This document shows positions 1 to 8,760 of a DNA stretch of 64,000 nucleotides, piece by piece; the first letter of the stretch is position 1; the number at the start of each line of letters is the position of its first letter. Origin of the DNA: Planctomycetaceae bacterium (GTDB lineage Bacteria > Planctomycetota > Planctomycetia > Planctomycetales > Planctomycetaceae). The position numbers and the translations under genes are program-made. Below the pieces are notes generated by a model. It was given only the letters and a program-made list of their open reading frames with translations, was not told where the DNA came from and did no database searches. The DNA lies in assembly GCA_021732785.1 (NCBI GenBank), contig JAKFUG010000036.1, forward strand, positions 1-64,000, in the 5' to 3' direction.

Positions 1-49
1 TGGTGGCGGTGGTGGCGGATTTGGTGGCGGCGGTGGCTTCGGAATCTAG
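1..49 (+). CDS. C-terminal end of a Gly/Phe-rich protein (partial)
   Basis: Only the last 15 codons are present, reading in the frame that starts at base 2. They encode an almost pure glycine run with two phenylalanines, ending in Gly-Ile before a TAG at 47-49. A strong hairpin follows at 87-117, which supports a real gene end. Such GGF-rich tails occur in many unrelated secreted and RNA-binding proteins, so no function can be given. Confidence 0.55.
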   Translation, partial: GGGGGGFGGGGGFGI

Positions 50-86
50 CCCTTCATCAACCAGACTGCCGATCTCATAAAGCACC

Positions 87-117
87 AGAAGCCCGGGGAA
101 CCGATCCCCGGGCTTCT
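87..117. terminator. Bidirectional terminator hairpin
   Basis: A perfect 13-bp stem (87-99 with 105-117) has a 5-base ACCGA loop. It lies between the convergent ends of the Gly-rich gene (plus) and the TPR lipoprotein gene (minus) and could serve both. Its GAAGCCC...GGGCTTC arms resemble the hairpins at 23699, 33887, 45035, 54938 and 61521. Confidence 0.7.
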
Positions 118-153
118 GTCATTTCGTACGTAGCCGCCAGTGTCGAACACGAC

Positions 154-2193
154 TCACGGCCGAGTGGGCGCATACGGCCAATTCGGTATGGTCGTGGAAT
201 TGGTCCCGGCATCGTTTCGTGCGCGGTTGTCAGCCGGTGCGTTGACCGGCGTCCCATCCCAGCGATAGGTGTCCACGTTCGCATTGGGGTTGGTCATCAT
301 CGCACCATTGTTATTGTTTCCGCCGCCGTTCCATTGGGGATGCATCGATCCCGCACCATTCGTGGGGGGAGCAGTATTCGCCCCGTTGGGGTTCCAATTC
401 GGGATTGCCGATGCGGGATTGCCGGAAGCATCATCCTGCCAGTTGATGGTCGCCGGGGCCGGTGACGCCCAGTCGGCCCACGGCTGACCGGGTGCCGGAT
501 TCGTCTGCGAGGCGTTGTTGGCCGGGACGCCGCGATTCATTCCCTCGGGACTGGACCACATCGCGTTCTCCACATGGCGATTGGCATTGCCGCTCATCTC
601 ACCATAAGCCCAGCCCACGCCATTGCCGGGATTGGTCGGTGGAAGCGGTGCGGCGGTCGGACCGGCATTCACCACCGGCAACAACCCGCCCGGTCCGGTT
701 TGCATCGCCATCTGGGCGGCAATCCGCTGGGAGTCATTCATGGACGAATTCGAGCGCGACACATTCGGATTCGATGGGTCCACATAGCCCGCCGGGCTGA
801 TGCCATTTCCCAGTGTGTTGAAATTCTGCGGCGGGAACGAATTTCCCATCGCCGTGGGTGGGGTGGGAGCGCCCCACATGTTGTCCGGCGGCGGATTCAT
901 TCCCGCGCCATAATTCGGTGGCGGGCTCATGTTCGCGGCGAAAGCATTGGAAGGCGGGGCCGCGGGATTGCTTGTCGGAGCGGAGATTTTATCGAGATTC
1001 CCGCGCCAGAACGGATCGGCGTCTTGCGGTTTGGCGGCATTCATCGGAATCGCCGTGGTCATGGAGTTCGGAGCGGGGTTCGCCCAGTTCCCTGTCGGCG
1101 ATGCACCCGGCTGTGCTGACGGAGCACCGTTCGATCCACCCAACGGCTTGAACGTCGGCGGCGCGGTCGCTGCAACCGGCGGCCAGTTCGTCGGCACGCC
1201 GTTTTGCGGATTCGGAAACGCGTTGTTGGAGCCAGCGGGGTTGTTCATGCCGACGGCGTTATTTATGGACGGTGCGGCGCTCATGAGCGGCTGACCGGCG
1301 TTCGGATTCGTTCCCATTTGTCCCGGTGGTTGCTGAGCCCGGGCACGCTCGGCCGCTTCCCGTGCCTGCTGCATGCTTTTCACGACATCGGGAAACGACG
1401 CGTCACTCATGCGCTGGTCCACATCCACGGGGAGCGCCGGGGCACCGCGACGATTGTTGTCTGCCACCGCGGTCCCGTTGCCTTGTCCCGCGGCTGCGTT
1501 CGGGCGGCCGTTCGGGAAGAGTTGGGCGATGTTTTTCTGGGCTTCGGATTCCGTCCCGGATTGCCGGAACGAGGCCAACGCCTGGTCATATTTTCCTTGG
1601 CGACCATAAACCAAGCCGAGGTTGCTTTGTGCCCCGCGGTGATACGGATTCGCTTCGAGTGCTTCCTTCAACCGGCTTTCGCTCTCGTCGAATTTTCCGC
1701 GAAGGTACAGCGAATACCCCATGTCGCTGAGCAAATCGGCGTCGCGACGATTGACGGTCAACGCCTTCAGATAATGTTCGTCCGCCTTGCGGGCATCCTG
1801 TTGCTGATCGGCAATCACCGCGAGACGATGATGGGCCTCGCCATTGTTCGGGTCTTTGTCGAGAATCTTCTGATACAACCCCTTGGCGGCGGCCAGATCC
1901 CCTTTGCCTTCGGCTTCCGCGGCGTTCTTCAGCCACGGAGTGAGATCGTTGTTGGCGGCTTTGGCAGCGTCCATGTCTTTACGGACCTTCGCCATTTCCG
2001 CCGTCATTTCCGCGGAAGGCTTCGGGTCTTCTTTCTTGGACCGCTTCCAGGGATTGCCGTAAACGACTTGATCGGCATCCTTGGGCTTTTTCGCGGGTGG
2101 GTCCGCTTTTGCCAAACTAAAGCGCGAGGAGGAGCAACCGCCGATGACGGCAAGCACAAGACCAACAGGCAACAGCCACGCTGTGGTGCGCAT
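154..2193 (-). CDS. TPR-repeat lipoprotein with long Pro/Asn-rich tail
   Basis: The 679-residue product starts with a lipoprotein signal (MRTTAWLLP, then the lipobox VIGGC with Cys at 20), so it is probably lipid-anchored in a cell-envelope membrane. Residues of about 90-230 contain three to four tetratricopeptide repeats, for example the GDLAAAKGLYQKILDKDPNN and GKFDESESRLKEALEANP units, which usually mediate protein-protein contacts. From about residue 240 to the end the sequence is low-complexity, rich in Pro, Asn, Ala and Gly, and probably disordered. The ATG at 2191-2193 is the only start that keeps the signal peptide. It is convergent with the preceding gene. The partner is unknown. Confidence 0.85.
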   Translation of the reverse strand: MRTTAWLLPVGLVLAVIGGCSSSRFSLAKADPPAKKPKDADQVVYGNPWKRSKKEDPKPSAEMTAEMAKVRKDMDAAKAANNDLTPWLKNAAEAEGKGDLAAAKGLYQKILDKDPNNGEAHHRLAVIADQQQDARKADEHYLKALTVNRRDADLLSDMGYSLYLRGKFDESESRLKEALEANPYHRGAQSNLGLVYGRQGKYDQALASFRQSGTESEAQKNIAQLFPNGRPNAAAGQGNGTAVADNNRRGAPALPVDVDQRMSDASFPDVVKSMQQAREAAERARAQQPPGQMGTNPNAGQPLMSAAPSINNAVGMNNPAGSNNAFPNPQNGVPTNWPPVAATAPPTFKPLGGSNGAPSAQPGASPTGNWANPAPNSMTTAIPMNAAKPQDADPFWRGNLDKISAPTSNPAAPPSNAFAANMSPPPNYGAGMNPPPDNMWGAPTPPTAMGNSFPPQNFNTLGNGISPAGYVDPSNPNVSRSNSSMNDSQRIAAQMAMQTGPGGLLPVVNAGPTAAPLPPTNPGNGVGWAYGEMSGNANRHVENAMWSSPEGMNRGVPANNASQTNPAPGQPWADWASPAPATINWQDDASGNPASAIPNWNPNGANTAPPTNGAGSMHPQWNGGGNNNNGAMMTNPNANVDTYRWDGTPVNAPADNRARNDAGTNSTTIPNWPYAPTRP

Positions 2194-2640
2194 TCAACCG
2201 ATCCCTGGTTGATGGACGGATCACCGGACGGCGGATCGAAGCGAACGGAGCCCGCATCGGTCGCCAGAAAGGTTTCAATACCACGAGGCTCCGCGTCCTG
2301 CTTCGCCTCCGTGGTCGCGCGAATCTTAAAGTCTGGAATGAAATGTGTCGAGACGAGGTTTTGACGCGCCGTTGTTGAGTTGACGAAGCCGTTGTGGAAA
2401 CACGCCATCGTGATGCTTGACATAAGGTTATGACGCTTCTGACGCACACGAATTGCATGCCGATCCATCGGTGACGAACGGTGAAAATGACGGCGTTGAT
2501 CATCGCCTGCGAACCATTCACGACGGAAAATGGTCGAGAGTTTTACAAAAATACGTCCCCCGAATTGCACTCGCGGCGGCAATCGGCAGAATTGGCCGAA
2601 GACCGGTCCCGCCATTTTGTCCCGCCCCTGAAAGCGCTCC
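2194..2640. other. Divergent intergenic region, no gene recognised
   Basis: This 447-base gap separates the divergent TPR lipoprotein and TauE genes and should hold both promoters. A TTGACA hexamer is visible near 2418, but no convincing -10 box lies 16-18 bases away. Open frames crossing the gap have no recognisable protein character and run into the neighbouring genes on the wrong strand. Confidence 0.4.
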
Positions 2641-3426
2641 ATGCAAGACTTCTGGTTGTGTCTGTCCGCCTTTCTGGCAGGAGCCGTCAATTCCATCGCG
2701 GGCGGAGGGACACTGCTGACGTTTCCCGTCCTCGATTGGACGCTCGGCGGCGGAGCACTTTCCGCAGTACAGGCCAATGCAACGAGCACCGTCGCCCTGC
2801 TACCCGGTTCAATCGGCGGCATCTGGGGCTATCGCCGCGACTTCCTCGGCACGCGCCGCTGGATTCGCTGGCTGCTCTTGCCTTCGATCTTGGGCGGCTT
2901 GATCGGGTCGTGGTTGCTGATTGCCCTTCCCGCGGAGTCGTTCAAGCTGCTGGTGCCGTGGTTGATTCTCACCGCATCCACGTTGTTCACCATTCAGCCG
3001 TGGATTGCCAAGAAGACCGGCATCGGGCAGCCGCATTCCGATCCGTCCTTCGGCACGATGGTGGTCATCGCCGGCTTTCAATTCCTGGTGTCGATCTATG
3101 GCGGCTATTTTGGCGCTGGCATCGGCATTCTGATGCTCAGCGCCCTGGCGATGATGGGGCTGTCCGATATCCACCGCATGAACGCGCTGAAGTCGCTGTT
3201 CGGGACCTGCATCAATGGTTTGGCCGCGATTGTGTTTATCGTGCAGGGACCGGTGCAGTGGCGGTATGCGATTCCGATGGCCATCGCCGCAGTGATTGGC
3301 GGCGTCAGCGGCGCGGCAGTCGCACGACGGCTCGACCGGCGCGTTGTTCGCTGGACGGTAATCGTCGTCGGGTTTTCCCTCTCTGTGTATTACTTCCTGA
3401 AGACATGGAAATTACTCCCCGGCTAA
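2641..3426 (+). CDS. TauE/SafE-family membrane permease
   Basis: The 261-residue protein is almost entirely hydrophobic, with seven to eight predicted membrane spans and no soluble domain. The N-terminus (FLAGAVNSIAGGGTLLTFPV, residues about 11-30) is the signature first half of the TauE/SafE (DUF81) family, and a second half-repeat (GGYFGAGIGILMLSALAMMG, about 160-179) has the same Gly-rich motif, as expected for an internally duplicated fold. Family members are linked to export or import of sulfite, sulfoacetate and other organosulfur anions. The substrate here cannot be read. No sulfur-metabolism gene is adjacent. It ends 18 bases from the convergent gene. Confidence 0.88.
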   Translation: MQDFWLCLSAFLAGAVNSIAGGGTLLTFPVLDWTLGGGALSAVQANATSTVALLPGSIGGIWGYRRDFLGTRRWIRWLLLPSILGGLIGSWLLIALPAESFKLLVPWLILTASTLFTIQPWIAKKTGIGQPHSDPSFGTMVVIAGFQFLVSIYGGYFGAGIGILMLSALAMMGLSDIHRMNALKSLFGTCINGLAAIVFIVQGPVQWRYAIPMAIAAVIGGVSGAAVARRLDRRVVRWTVIVVGFSLSVYYFLKTWKLLPG

Positions 3427-3444
3427 CCACACAGCGAGGAATGG

Positions 3445-4401
3445 TTACGTGCGGTGAACGACCCAACCGGGAATCGATGTCCGTACCTGAAACAGCGTTT
3501 TTCCCGCGGTGATATAAAGCGTTTTCAAATCTGGACCACCGAAAGTGCAGTTCGTGATGACGTCCTCGGGAATCGGAATCCGCCCCTGACATTCGCCGGT
3601 CGGGCTGAAGATGTAAATGCCCGGCGGCACATCCGCCGTTTCGTGCGGACCCCGTGGCCGGTTGACGCCCGCAGCAATGTAGAGATGTCCCTGCGAATCA
3701 ACGCACATCCCGTCGCCGCCTCTTCCGGGAGCAAAGTCAACCACCAACCGCTGATTCGATAACGTTCCCGTCGGTGAAAGGTCAAACGCCCAGATTTTCC
3801 GATTGCGTCCCAGCACCGGGCAACTGTCGACGACGTACATCGTCCGCTCATCAGGGCTCAGCGCGATACCGTTGGGGCGATCGATCTGCGGCTGCGATAA
3901 CACCGGTGTCACCTGACCGTTGAGGTCGATGCGATACACCGATTCGTGATCGAGTTCCATGGTGGCCCGGTCACCGTAACACGGGTCGGTGAAGAAAATG
4001 AGACCGTTGGAACAGGCCGCGATATCATTCGGGGCGTTGTAGCGCTTGCCTTGATACCGATCGGTCAGGACTTCGATCACACCGGTAGCCATATCGGTCC
4101 GCGTGATGCGCCGGTGGCCATCGTTGGGGCCGAACTCATTTCCTTCACAGGCAAGCAACCGGCCCTCTTTGTCGAACAGCAAACCGTTGGTCCGTCCGCT
4201 GGGTTCGCGAAAGACGGTGAACCGGCCGGTGGGCGGATCGAGTTTTAGAATGCGGTTGTTGATGATGTCTGTGAAGTAAACATCGCCGTTGGCGGCAACC
4301 GCGGGGCCTTCCAGAAATGCTGCAAACGTCGCCGGGCCGACCACCGCGGCGGGTTCCAGAAAGGATGTGGGTACGGAAAGCTTGTGGAAATCGAGCGGCA
4401 T
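3445..4401 (-). CDS. SMP-30/gluconolactonase-family protein
   Basis: A 318-residue six-bladed beta-propeller of the SMP-30/gluconolaconase/LRE family, which hydrolyses sugar lactones or related esters using one divalent metal ion. Visible landmarks are LEGPAVAANGDVYFTDIINN (the early Glu is the usual metal ligand), a PNDIAACSNGLIFFTDPCYG segment (Asn ligand), PNGIALSPDERTMYVVD, and GRGGDGMCVDSQGHLYIA, whose GDGMCVD holds the expected Asp. There is no signal peptide, so it is probably cytoplasmic. The ATG at 4401 is preceded by AGAGGA at good spacing and preferred over an upstream in-frame start at 4434. The substrate is not predictable. Confidence 0.82.
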   Translation of the reverse strand: MPLDFHKLSVPTSFLEPAAVVGPATFAAFLEGPAVAANGDVYFTDIINNRILKLDPPTGRFTVFREPSGRTNGLLFDKEGRLLACEGNEFGPNDGHRRITRTDMATGVIEVLTDRYQGKRYNAPNDIAACSNGLIFFTDPCYGDRATMELDHESVYRIDLNGQVTPVLSQPQIDRPNGIALSPDERTMYVVDSCPVLGRNRKIWAFDLSPTGTLSNQRLVVDFAPGRGGDGMCVDSQGHLYIAAGVNRPRGPHETADVPPGIYIFSPTGECQGRIPIPEDVITNCTFGGPDLKTLYITAGKTLFQVRTSIPGWVVHRT

Positions 4402-4532
4402 GGATGTGTCCTCTTTCGGCAAAAGTTGCCGCATCGTGGGCAGAAGTCGGTCCGCCCGTCAAACCCGCCGTTGTCGGAGAACGCAACCTGTGATATCACC
4501 CGCTTTCGGATTTGGAGCGATGGAGAGATCCC

Positions 4533-5798
4533 ATGCGAACCGCCTTCGCGATCGTAGTTTTGTGGACCGCATCTTTCGGTGCGTTGACGGCCGCCGAATT
4601 GACGCCGCTCGAGCAAGCGGGCAAGCGGTTGTTCTTTGACGATCAACTTTCATCGCCGGTCGGGCAATCGTGCGCGTCGTGTCATGGACCCGAAGCGGGC
4701 TTCAGCGGGCCGCACAGCGAAATCAATCGGCAGACCGGCATCTACCCCGGTGCATTGAAAGGTCGTTTCGGGAATCGCAAGCCGCCCTCGGCAGCCTATG
4801 CGTCTTACAGCCCGGCCCGGACCTATGATGACAAAGATGAGACCTACGTCGGCGGTCAGTTCTGGGATGGTCGTGGCGCGGACCTCGTCGAACAGGCGAA
4901 AGGGCCGTTCCTCAACCCGCTGGAAATGAACAACGCCAGTGCTTGGGTCGTCGTGCAGAAAGTCCAAAAGGCGGCCTATCGTCCTTTGTTAGAGCAACTT
5001 TTTGGGAAAGAGGTTCTTAACGTCGATGAACGCGGCGCGGACAAAGCCTTCCACAAGATTGCGCAGGCTATTGCGGCGTATGAATCCTCGCGCGAAGTGA
5101 ATGCGTTCAGTTCGAAGTACGATGCCTACCTCGCCAATCGCGCGGCGTTGACTCCGGCGGAAACGCGCGGATTGGCGCTCTTCGCCGGCAAAGCGAATTG
5201 CACGGCATGTCATCCCCATCAAAAGGGAGACGACGGATCGCCGCCGTTGTTCACGGATTTCACGTACGACAATGTCGGCACCCCGCGGAACACCGTGAAC
5301 CCGTTCTTCCAGCAAGCCGCGGAGTTCAACCCCGACGGCGCGAAGTTCCGCGACCTTGGTATCGGGGCGATCGTGAAACAACCCGAGCATCACGGCAAGG
5401 TGAAAGTTCCCACGCTGCGCAACGTCGCCAAGAAACCGGACCCGCAGTTTGTAAAAGCGTTCCTGCACAACGGCGTCTTCAAGGATTTGAAGGAAGTCGT
5501 CCACTTTTACAATGTGCGGGATGTCACGCCGGATGCGTTTGGCCCGCCCGATGTGCAGGAAAACGTCAATAAGGATGAACTCGGTCGCCTCGGTTTGACC
5601 GACGCCGAAGAGAACGACATCGTTGCATTTCTGGAAACGCTGTCCGATGGGTTCTCCACGCCGACTGCCCCGCCGAAACCGTTGCCACCGCAAGTCAGCG
5701 GCGGAACTTTCCCCGCCGCGCGTGATGTGTTGCGCGTGGACCGATTGATTCGCCACCGTACGGCGACATTGCAACGGGACGACACGATCCGTCGGTAA
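4533..5798 (+). CDS. Di-haem cytochrome c peroxidase / MauG-family protein
   Basis: The 421-residue exported protein has a signal peptide (about 1-21, ending TAA) and two covalent haem c sites: CASCH at residues 47-51 and CTACH at about 223-227. This spacing matches the CcpA/MauG family, which reduces peroxide or oxidises protein residues in the periplasm. Also visible are the LFFDDQLS start of the mature domain, the ATPR-like stretch VGTPRNTVNP after the second haem, and VPTLRNVAKKP, a family hallmark. The start at 4533 follows GGAGAGA, whereas the frame opens 21 bases earlier. The C-terminal 40 residues are Pro-rich and extra. An electron donor is not encoded next to it. Confidence 0.88.
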   Translation: MRTAFAIVVLWTASFGALTAAELTPLEQAGKRLFFDDQLSSPVGQSCASCHGPEAGFSGPHSEINRQTGIYPGALKGRFGNRKPPSAAYASYSPARTYDDKDETYVGGQFWDGRGADLVEQAKGPFLNPLEMNNASAWVVVQKVQKAAYRPLLEQLFGKEVLNVDERGADKAFHKIAQAIAAYESSREVNAFSSKYDAYLANRAALTPAETRGLALFAGKANCTACHPHQKGDDGSPPLFTDFTYDNVGTPRNTVNPFFQQAAEFNPDGAKFRDLGIGAIVKQPEHHGKVKVPTLRNVAKKPDPQFVKAFLHNGVFKDLKEVVHFYNVRDVTPDAFGPPDVQENVNKDELGRLGLTDAEENDIVAFLETLSDGFSTPTAPPKPLPPQVSGGTFPAARDVLRVDRLIRHRTATLQRDDTIRR

Positions 5799-6087
5799 CG
5801 TCGCCCTGTCGCGCTCCGCGATGGACGTTGCGGCCAGGGCGTGCGGGAACCTGTGAGAATCGGGTCAGTGAGAATCCCCGCAGTTCGCCGAATTGACGGA
5901 GTTCGCCGGAAGCCCCCCATCTCGTCTGGCATCCTGGATTGCGGGTGTTTACAATAGTCGCCCAACGGGAGTCTTCCCGTGCATGCGCCGGCGGATCGTT
6001 GCGTTCTGCTTCGGTTCCCCACTGGCGACGGATCGCAGGATTTCAGGCCCGGACACACACGTGCCTCGCGCAAAGGATGGATCGTTC

Positions 6088-7017
6088 ATGAACGCCTTCC
6101 CTCGGTGGATGCGGCTGTGCTGCTGCGGATTCGCATTGGCGATGACCAGTGCCGTGATGTCTTCCCCGCTGTGGGCGCAGCGCGGTGACCTGCTGGATGC
6201 CGCCGCGCCGGACAACCCCGGTCCGCCCGGAAACGGTGCCGGACCGAAGAATCCCGCGGTCAACCCGAACTCAGCGGTGACCGACCCGGCGGCGTTGCCC
6301 CGGATGGAGGAGTCGTTCTTCTCACGGATGGTGCGGACTTCGGGGATCTTCGGGTTCCTGATTCTCCTCATCGGCCTGGTGATGGTCTTCCTGATCTTCA
6401 TCGATATGCTGGAACTCCGCCGCGAAAATTATCTGCCGGACCCGTTCCTCGAACACTTCGAACGGTTGCTGAACGAGAAAAATTATCAGGCAGCCTACGA
6501 AGCCGCGAAAACCAATGATTCGTTCATCGGCCGCGTGCTGGCCGGGGGGATGTCGCGGATCAATGGCGGCTACGATGACGTGCTGCAGGGGATGCAGGAA
6601 GCGGGCGACGAAGAAGCCCTCGCGATGGAACATTCGATCGGTTATCTCGGGTTGATCGGCTCGGTCGCTCCGATGATCGGATTGCTCGGCACCGTCTATG
6701 GCATGGCGTTGAGTTACCACCAGGTCGCCTCCGCGGCGAGTCTGACCGTGCGGCCGTATGAGCTTGGCGACGGCATTGCGATGGCGCTGTTCACGACGTT
6801 GCAAGGTCTCGCGGTCGCCATTCCTGCGGTCATCAGTCATTCGCTGTTTCGCAATCGGCTCGCGAAGTTTGTCATGGAAGCCGGGCATATCGGCGAACAA
6901 CTGCTGCGACGCTTTCAGGGAATGAATCGCATCACCACGACCGCGACATCGCCCACAACTCCGGTCCCGCGATGGTCGCCCACGCCTTCGTCCCTGTCGG
7001 TCACGCCAGACAACTGA
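6088..7017 (+). CDS. ExbB/TolQ/MotA-family proton channel subunit
   Basis: A 309-residue protein with a signal-like hydrophobic N-terminus (to about residue 31), a Pro/Asn-rich linker, then the ExbB fold: membrane span at about 85-107, a cytoplasmic domain, and two spans in the C-terminal half. The conserved core is clear in GSVAPMIGLLGTVYGM and FTTLQGLAVAIPAVISHSLF, with Thr residues where the ExbB channel threonines lie. The family uses the proton gradient to drive outer-membrane transport or surface motility together with ExbD. The ATG at 6088 follows AAGGATGG. Two ExbD-like genes follow at 7119 and 7598 and probably form one operon, although a palindromic repeat lies between this gene and the next. 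Confidence 0.85.
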   Translation: MNAFPRWMRLCCCGFALAMTSAVMSSPLWAQRGDLLDAAAPDNPGPPGNGAGPKNPAVNPNSAVTDPAALPRMEESFFSRMVRTSGIFGFLILLIGLVMVFLIFIDMLELRRENYLPDPFLEHFERLLNEKNYQAAYEAAKTNDSFIGRVLAGGMSRINGGYDDVLQGMQEAGDEEALAMEHSIGYLGLIGSVAPMIGLLGTVYGMALSYHQVASAASLTVRPYELGDGIAMALFTTLQGLAVAIPAVISHSLFRNRLAKFVMEAGHIGEQLLRRFQGMNRITTTATSPTTPVPRWSPTPSSLSVTPDN

Positions 7018-7024
7018 TTTCAGC

Positions 7025-7096
7025 GTGTGCCACTGGTTCGGCCAGTGCATTTTTCATCGCGATCAATCGAAGACACTGGCAGAGCCAGTGGCACAC
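7025..7096. repeat. Long palindrome with GCCACTGG core (family A)
   Basis: Two 23-base arms (7025-7047 and 7074-7096) match at 21 positions as an inverted repeat around a 26-base spacer. Each arm is itself a small palindrome, CACTGGC-TCT-GCCAGTG in the better copy. It begins 8 bases after the ExbB stop and ends 22 bases before the ExbD-like start. The CTGGTTCGGCCAG core recurs at about 49654. It resembles REP or MITE-type dispersed elements; mobility is inferred, not shown. Confidence 0.75.
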
Positions 7097-7118
7097 AGCA
7101 TGAGTTGGAGAGGACGCG

Positions 7119-7601
7119 ATGAAATTGCGTGGTCCGACGAATTCCGGCGAGACGGAACTCTTCCCGCAATACGTGGCGGCGACAGTGGCAACGCTGGTGC
7201 TGTTGTGTCTGATTGCGTCGGTGCAGGCGCGTAATGGTCGGGCGATGGAGCGTGTCAAGCTGCCGAAAGACGATATCGCACGTTTGCCTCTGCTCGAAAA
7301 TCGTCGCGAGTTGGAGTTGTCGGTGGCGTTTCCCTCGACCGCGACTAATCCGCGGGGAGACGATATTCCGCTGGTGACCATTGAGGAAAATGAAGTCCCG
7401 CTGGATCGCATCGCACCGGAATTAGAACGGGTGCGGCAGCATCTGGAACGGAGTCGGCCGGAGCAAACGTTGGAAAACGTCACCGTGTTGATTCGAGCCG
7501 AAGGAGAAATCCCCACGGGCGCGATTCAACAGTTGGTGAAGAATTGTCGGGACGCCGGCTTCCAGCGGTTCTCCCTGAAGGACGCGGAGGACACGCCATG
7601 A
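7119..7601 (+). CDS. ExbD/TolR-like protein lacking the membrane aspartate
   Basis: The 160-residue protein has a short cytoplasmic start, one membrane span at about residues 19-38 (YVAATVATLVLLCLIASVQA) and a periplasmic domain with an ExbD-like ending (ENVTVLIRAEGEIPTGAIQQ, then a short strand-helix). Length and topology match ExbD, and it follows an ExbB gene. Unusually, the span has no Asp, although the family needs one there to carry protons. It may be a structural or regulatory partner rather than a working ExbD. The start at 7119 is preceded by GGAGAGGACGCG. It overlaps the next gene by four bases (ATGA at 7598-7601), implying translational coupling. Confidence 0.68.
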   Translation: MKLRGPTNSGETELFPQYVAATVATLVLLCLIASVQARNGRAMERVKLPKDDIARLPLLENRRELELSVAFPSTATNPRGDDIPLVTIEENEVPLDRIAPELERVRQHLERSRPEQTLENVTVLIRAEGEIPTGAIQQLVKNCRDAGFQRFSLKDAEDTP

Positions 7602-8155
7602 TGTCGATGGAAGACCCGCGCGGATTACGACGGGAACCGCATCTGCGGTTTCGACTCCGGATGCCCGTGTCCTCCCGGATTTCCTTTCCGCTGGCATCGT
7701 GGATTGGTGTGATCCTGTTATTGATGGTGCTCGCCTTCAGCTCACTGCAATCTACGGCCAGGGAAAGTGATTTCGTCCGTTATCTTCCCGTGGAAACACC
7801 GTTGGAGGTGTCGAACAATCGGCTCGCAGAGATTCGTGTGGGCCTGCGCTCCGATGCCGCCGGGACGCTGACGGAAATTACCGTCGGACAGTATTCGCTC
7901 GGTGGGGACACCGCGGCATTTGAACGCCTCAACGCGGAAATTCTGCGGTTGCTGGCCCGGACAGGTAATCCCCTGGCGCAAGCGGTGGAAGTGGAAATCG
8001 ATGCCGATTACGAATTGCGGTATGAATACGTGATACGTGCCGTGGCGGCTTGTAGTGGCCGCATTGATCCGCAGACGAAAGAACTGGTGCGGTTCGTGGA
8101 ACGGATCAAGTTCACCCCGCCGCATCGCCCGAAGACTGCTGCCGTGCGCGAATGA
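7598..8155 (+). CDS. Second single-span ExbD-like partner protein
   Basis: A 185-residue product with a basic N-terminus, one membrane span at about 31-51 (LASWIGVILLLMVLAF) and an external domain ending near a Pro/Lys tail. It has the size and topology of ExbD but weak sequence resemblance, and again no Asp in the span. The start ATG overlaps the previous stop, so the two are almost certainly co-translated. Two ExbD-type proteins per ExbB are common in planctomycetes. I regard the role as inferred from context. It ends three bases from the convergent lutC gene, with no hairpin between. Confidence 0.55.
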   Translation: MMSMEDPRGLRREPHLRFRLRMPVSSRISFPLASWIGVILLLMVLAFSSLQSTARESDFVRYLPVETPLEVSNNRLAEIRVGLRSDAAGTLTEITVGQYSLGGDTAAFERLNAEILRLLARTGNPLAQAVEVEIDADYELRYEYVIRAVAACSGRIDPQTKELVRFVERIKFTPPHRPKTAAVRE

Positions 8156-8158
8156 AGC

Positions 8159-8746
8159 CTATCCGACGAGGAACACCGTCATTGAACGTGGACCGTGTGC
8201 TCCGATGACGAGCGATTGTTCAATGTCCGCGGTCTTCGATGGCCCGGCGATGAAGACACCGAAGTGCGGGTCGCGGAATTCGATCCGTTCGTAGGCTTCG
8301 GCGAGGTTGTTCACGATCTGGTTGGCGGGAACCACTAGCGCGAGATGCTGGCACAGGAAGTAGATCACGCGGTGCTTCACTCCGGTATCGGTCACCCACA
8401 CCGCCGCATTTTCCGCGACGCCGAAGTGGCCGGGAAGGATCGCAAAATCGATGTCGTCCAGTTGATGCGGATCGTCGATCGATTCCATCGCGACATTCGT
8501 CGGTCCGACTTCCGGAATGAGCGACAACGTTTTTCGAGCCGAAGCGTAAGCGGGGATGCGTTCCAACTCCGAAGAAATATCGCCAACTGTCGGCACGCGA
8601 ATGCACGTTCCGCCGATCATCTCCAGCACACTCGCGAACTGCGCGATGGGATCGGGATACTGAATCCACTGCCCGGTCAACTCCGGCAACGGTGACGACT
8701 GCGGCAGATGCTGACGGATCGAACGGAGGATTGTTTCGCGAGACAT
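8159..8746 (-). CDS. lutC: Lactate utilisation protein C (LUD domain)
   Basis: A 195-residue LUD-domain protein of the LutC/YkgG family. Together with LutA and LutB it oxidises L-lactate to pyruvate in the cytoplasm or at the membrane in many bacteria. Landmarks are DIDFAILPGHFGVAENAAVW in the middle and FIAGPSKTADIEQSLVIGAH followed by GPRSMTVFLV at the end, both typical of the family. The ATG at 8746 is chosen; a TTG 36 bases upstream would overlap the vapC-like gene. It is the last gene of a six-gene minus-strand operon and starts only 14 bases after vapC, which separates it from lutB. Confidence 0.85.
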   Translation of the reverse strand: MSRETILRSIRQHLPQSSPLPELTGQWIQYPDPIAQFASVLEMIGGTCIRVPTVGDISSELERIPAYASARKTLSLIPEVGPTNVAMESIDDPHQLDDIDFAILPGHFGVAENAAVWVTDTGVKHRVIYFLCQHLALVVPANQIVNNLAEAYERIEFRDPHFGVFIAGPSKTADIEQSLVIGAHGPRSMTVFLVG

Positions 8747-8760
8747 TGTCTTACCAACAT

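Noticed and set aside
5799-6087. N-terminal extension of the ExbB frame to 5893
   Set aside because: The extension lacks coding character; the ATG at 6088 has a good ribosome-binding site and begins a signal peptide.
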